Below, piece by piece: positions 60,792 to 64,000 of a stretch of DNA of 64,000 nt; positions within the stretch are counted from its first letter, which is position 1, and every line of letters begins with the position of its first letter. Under the pieces are notes generated by a model. The model ran no database searches. It was not told where the DNA came from and was given only the letters and a program-made list of their open reading frames with translations. This stretch comes from Candidatus Hydrogenedentota bacterium (GTDB taxonomy: Bacteria; Hydrogenedentota; Hydrogenedentia; Hydrogenedentales; JAEUWI01). The translations under genes and the position numbers were made by a program. The stretch spans positions 1-64,000 of the forward strand of contig JAEUWI010000032.1 in the NCBI GenBank assembly GCA_016791475.1, read 5' to 3'.

Positions 60792-61298
60792 ATGCTGCAT
60801 AATCTCTTATGGCTGGTAACGGTGGTCGTCATGGCGCTGGTGCAGACGACCTGGCCCGATTTCCTTACGCTGCAGGGCCGCACGCCGGATCTCACGCTGA
60901 TCCTGGTGGTCTACTTCGCGATTGTTGAAGGCGAAGAGCGGGCGATGTTTACCGGGGCTGTGGGCGGCCTTTACCAGGACGTGGCCAGCCGGGCGGTCCT
61001 GGGTCATAACATACTTTGCCTCGTGATCATTGCCTATTCGGTGGGCCGACTCTCCACGCGGCTGGTGACGGAGCATCCCGCGGTGAAGGCGGGCCTGGTG
61101 TTTCTGGCGTGCGTTGCCCAGGGGATACTGTACACCTTTGTGCTCTATGTGCAGGAGCCGGCGACGCCCGTGGTGGGCAATATTGTGACGGTGGTGGTGC
61201 CTTCGGCCTTCTACACCGCGCTGATTACGCCCTTCGTGTTTTTCGCCCTCGCGCGCCTTTTCGGCGGACGCCCGGCACCCCAGGGGAGCATCGCCTGA
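60792..61298 (+). CDS. mreD: Rod-shape-determining protein MreD
   Basis: A 168-residue, highly hydrophobic protein with five spans. VQTTWPDFLTLQGRTPDLTLILVVYFAIVEGEERAMFTGAVGGLYQDV is the MreD pattern (LxGxxPDLxLI...G...GFxxGLxxD). It sits with MreC and the elongation machine in the inner membrane. Its stop overlaps the ATG of mrdA (TGATG), which agrees with coupled translation. Confidence 0.88.
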   Translation: MLHNLLWLVTVVVMALVQTTWPDFLTLQGRTPDLTLILVVYFAIVEGEERAMFTGAVGGLYQDVASRAVLGHNILCLVIIAYSVGRLSTRLVTEHPAVKAGLVFLACVAQGILYTFVLYVQEPATPVVGNIVTVVVPSAFYTALITPFVFFALARLFGGRPAPQGSIA

Positions 61299-63250
61299 TG
61301 TCGATCAACAACGAGCCAAAGCGTTATGAAGGCGTGGAGAATCGGGTCCAGTTTCTGGCGCTGATTCTGGCGCTGGTTTTTGTGGCGCCGTGTCTCCAGC
61401 TCTGGCAGTTGCAGGTGGTTCGGCAGAGCGAATACCAGAGCATGGCGGACGAACAACGCATTTTCCCGCAGACGCTGGAGTCGGACCGGGGTATCATTTT
61501 CGGGGCGAACGACGTGATCCTGGCGGACAACCGCGCCAGCGTGAACGTGGTTTTTGTGCCGGGGGAATGCCCCGAGGTGCGCCGGGAAGAGACCTGTATC
61601 CGCCTGGCGCAACTGCTGGGCCTGGAAGCGAACAGCGTGATCGAAAAGGTGAAGGCGAAGTCGGGGGATCCTTTCGAGCAGGTGGTGATCAAGAATGACG
61701 TGACCAAGGCGGAGCTCTTCCACATCGAGGAGAACGCCTTCGATCTGCCTGGGGCGCTGATCCTGGTGCAGCCCCAGCGCCGCTATTACTATAACGAAAC
61801 GGGCGGCCAGTTGCTGGGTTATCTGGGCGAAATTCAGCGCAAACAGTTGGACGACCCTTATTGGCAGGAGAAGGGCTATCACCAGGGCGATATCATCGGA
61901 CAGGACGGCCTGGAGGCCCAGTATGAGAGCCAGCTCCAGGGGGTGGATGGCTTCCTGCAGGTGACCAAGTACGCTTCGGGTCGCCCCCAGCTCCGTACGG
62001 ATCGCGGCGGCATGCCGGTGCTGGCGCGACGGGACAGCGCGGGGAATTACTCCTCGATCGAAGGGGAAGGCCGCGAACCGCAGGCCGGCGATCCACTGCA
62101 TCTCACGCTCGATATCGACCTGCAGAAGCACTGCGAGTCCCTGCTGGTGGGCGAAGAAGGCGCCATCGTGGTGCTGAACGCGGATACGGGCGGCGTTATG
62201 GCGATGGCGAGCAACCCGAGCTATGACCCGAGCGTGTTCGTTTCCCACGATCCCACGGGCGAACGGAACCGTCTGCTGTTTCCGCCTCCGAAGACGCCCA
62301 AGCCGATGGTGAACAAAGCCTTTCGCGAGCAGTACCCGCCGGGTTCGGTGTTCAAGGTGATGCTGGCGGCGGCGGCGCTGGAAGAGGGCGTGATCACGCC
62401 CCAGACGACGCACTTCTGCGGCGGCAGCTACCGTATCAACGGCGGTGGCCGGGCCTGGGGCTGCTGGCAGCGCCGGGGTCATGGCCGGGTGGCGGTGAAG
62501 GAGGCGCTGGCCTACTCCTGCGACGTATTTTTTTACAACGTGGGCCTTTCGCTGGGGGTGGATAAGATCCAGGAATGGTCGCACAAGATGGGCCTGGGGG
62601 TGAAAACGGGTATCGATCTGCCAAGAGAGATCACCGGCCTGATTCCGGGGCAGGAATGGAAAAAGGAGCAGTTCAAGAAGAAGGGGCCGTCGGAACAGAA
62701 ATGGTATCCGGGCGACACGGTGAACTTGAGCATCGGCCAGGGCAGTGCCGCGACGACGCCGCTTCAGAATGCGGTGATGCTGGCGTGCATTGCGAACGGG
62801 GGCTACCGGGTGCGGCCCTTCTTGAACCGGGATCGGGGCATCGAAAAGTCGGAGCGGCTGCTGAGCGATTCCACGGTGGAGGTGGTGACGGCGGGCATGC
62901 GGATGTGCGTGGAGAAGGCCCCGCCCAATTATCCGACGGGCACGGGCTGGCGCGCGGGGATCCCCGGATTCACCATTCTGGGGAAGACGGGATCGGCCCA
63001 GATCATGGACCTTGCCAAGCACAAGGTCTACGGGCATGAAGACAACATTCCCAAGCACATGCGCGACCATGCGTGGTTTGTGGCGGCGGTGACGGATCGG
63101 GAGCCGAGAGTATCCATCTGTATTCTGGTGGAGCACGGTCACCACGGCAGCACGGCGGCTTCGGTGCTGGGCAAGCCGGTCATTGAGTATATCTATCGCA
63201 ACCAGCCCGCACCCGATGTCCAGGTGGCCCAGGCCGAGGAAAAGCGCTGA
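61298..63250 (+). CDS. mrdA: Penicillin-binding protein 2 (elongasome transpeptidase)
   Basis: A 650-residue class B PBP. One membrane span (VQFLALILALVFVAPCLQLW), a PBP dimerisation domain with the ESDRGIIFGANDVILADN motif, then the transpeptidase: SVFK active-site motif (PPGSVFKV, about 348), SxD YSCDVFFYN (as in other PBP2s) and KTG in LGKTGSAQ (about 562). It cross-links side-wall peptidoglycan with RodA. Start overlaps the stop of mreD; stop overlaps the ATG of rodA. Confidence 0.95.
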   Translation: MSINNEPKRYEGVENRVQFLALILALVFVAPCLQLWQLQVVRQSEYQSMADEQRIFPQTLESDRGIIFGANDVILADNRASVNVVFVPGECPEVRREETCIRLAQLLGLEANSVIEKVKAKSGDPFEQVVIKNDVTKAELFHIEENAFDLPGALILVQPQRRYYYNETGGQLLGYLGEIQRKQLDDPYWQEKGYHQGDIIGQDGLEAQYESQLQGVDGFLQVTKYASGRPQLRTDRGGMPVLARRDSAGNYSSIEGEGREPQAGDPLHLTLDIDLQKHCESLLVGEEGAIVVLNADTGGVMAMASNPSYDPSVFVSHDPTGERNRLLFPPPKTPKPMVNKAFREQYPPGSVFKVMLAAAALEEGVITPQTTHFCGGSYRINGGGRAWGCWQRRGHGRVAVKEALAYSCDVFFYNVGLSLGVDKIQEWSHKMGLGVKTGIDLPREITGLIPGQEWKKEQFKKKGPSEQKWYPGDTVNLSIGQGSAATTPLQNAVMLACIANGGYRVRPFLNRDRGIEKSERLLSDSTVEVVTAGMRMCVEKAPPNYPTGTGWRAGIPGFTILGKTGSAQIMDLAKHKVYGHEDNIPKHMRDHAWFVAAVTDREPRVSICILVEHGHHGSTAASVLGKPVIEYIYRNQPAPDVQVAQAEEKR

Positions 63251-64000
63251 TGCCGCGGAGCACGCACGACTACCATTCCGAAGACGCGATCATGCGGGCG
63301 ATCAATTTCCGGAATCTGCGCCGGATCGACTGGATGCTGCCGATTTTCGTGCTCGTGCTGGCGGCTATCGGCTGGGTGACCATGTATAGCGCGAGCGCCC
63401 ATTCGGACGCCTCGTACTACCATAAGCAGATCATGTTTTTTCTGGCGGGGGCCGTGATCGCGACGGTGCTCGTGGCGGTGGACTATCGCGCGCTCGTTGC
63501 GGCGGCGCCCGTGTTTTACGTGATCGCGGTCGGGCTGTTGGTGGCGGTGCTGGCGGTGGGTACGGAGGTGAAGGGCGGCCGGCGCTGGCTGGATTTTGGT
63601 CTTTTCAGGATCCAGCCATCGGAGATCACGAAGATCATCATGATCTATTTTCTGGCGTGGTACCTGAGCACGCTGGGCACGCGCATCCGCAAGCTGCACT
63701 GGTTCGTTCTGGCGTTTATCCTTACCGGCGTGCCGATGGCGCTGATCCTGAAGCAGCCCAATCTGAGCACGGCGATGACGCTGGGGCCGCTGGTGGTGGT
63801 GATGCTTTTTGTGGCGGGCTGCCGTCTCTGGCACATGGGGGTGATTGTGCTGGCGGCGCTTTCCGTGGTGCCCTTCGCCTGGATCCAGATTAAGGATTTC
63901 AACCCGAGTCCGATCGAAAAGGAGCAGGCGATCCAGCGGGAAGAATTCCGCGAAAGCCGGCAGTGGTGGGAATTGCACTGGCACCAGAAGATGCGCATCT
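63250..64000 (+). CDS. rodA: Rod-shape protein RodA, incomplete at the window end
   Basis: At least 250 residues of a SEDS-family protein, cut by the end of the window. The ATG overlaps the mrdA stop (TGATG). The translated start is MPRSTHDYHSED, followed by spans beginning WMLPIFVLVLAAIGWVTM with YSAS after it. The signature KGGRRWLDFGLFRIQPSE and KQPNLSTAMTL identify RodA, the glycosyltransferase that makes side-wall glycan strands with PBP2. The C-terminal spans are missing only because the sequence stops. Confidence 0.93.
   Translation, partial: MPRSTHDYHSEDAIMRAINFRNLRRIDWMLPIFVLVLAAIGWVTMYSASAHSDASYYHKQIMFFLAGAVIATVLVAVDYRALVAAAPVFYVIAVGLLVAVLAVGTEVKGGRRWLDFGLFRIQPSEITKIIMIYFLAWYLSTLGTRIRKLHWFVLAFILTGVPMALILKQPNLSTAMTLGPLVVVMLFVAGCRLWHMGVIVLAALSVVPFAWIQIKDFNPSPIEKEQAIQREEFRESRQWWELHWHQKMRI

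Overview
The window is a 64-kb piece of a GC-rich bacterial chromosome. No rRNA, tRNA or CRISPR array was seen. The gene content looks like the Planctomycetes/Lentisphaerae/Hydrogenedentes group: many Tat-signal Gfo/Idh/MocA-type and FAD oxidoreductases, a DUF1800/DUF1501 pair, UROD-family and sialidase-like proteins, GTP-type PEPCK, and sigma factors fused to membrane and extracytoplasmic domains. A complete mreBCD-mrdA start, a flgK, and sigma54- and sigma28-type promoters fit Candidatus Hydrogenedentota best. That assignment is inference, not proof.

Layout. 0.2-4.0 kb: two overlapping HupE/UreJ-type membrane proteins, a TIM-barrel hydrolase-like protein, an acetyltransferase and a CheX-like protein. 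4.0-6.3 kb: dnaN flanked on both sides by AT-rich spacers with DnaA boxes, a strong candidate for the replication origin (no dnaA in the window). 6.3-8.4 kb: pilB-type ATPase. 8.5-18 kb: amidohydrolase, a sigma-factor/pseudopilin-like fusion, two Gfo/Idh/MocA proteins, a secreted protein of unknown function and an FAD oxidoreductase with a discoidin-like tail. 18-24 kb: two paralogous ECF sigma factors, each fused through a membrane segment to a long series of carboxypeptidase-regulatory-like domains, each preceded by the same promoter-like box. 24-33 kb: UROD-family protein, DinD, an ABC-2 exporter operon, pckG, and an XRE/ImmA-like pair. 33-37.4 kb: an enlarged phage-shock (Psp) locus headed by a PilZ-like gene under a near-perfect sigma54 promoter. 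37.5-47.4 kb: HEAT-sialidase, M28 peptidase, O-methyltransferase, sugar dehydrogenase, DUF1501 and DUF1800. 47.5-50 kb: flgK and a FlgM-like gene, divergent and each with a sigma28-type promoter. 50-58.5 kb: Gfo/Idh/MocA, penicillin acylase, rhodanese, a Kelch-mutarotase/Na+ symporter fusion and an RhlE helicase. 58.5-64 kb: the rod-shape operon mreB-mreC-mreD-mrdA-rodA, with rodA cut by the window end.

The intergenic spaces are unusually rich in inverted-repeat DNA: nonamer tandem repeats arranged as long hairpins, about 100-bp elements with 15-bp terminal inverted repeats present twice, and several other palindromic families. The most interesting systems are the bipartite origin around dnaN, the sigma54-driven Psp locus with a PspB-like tail spread over several proteins, and the three membrane-tethered sigma factors.
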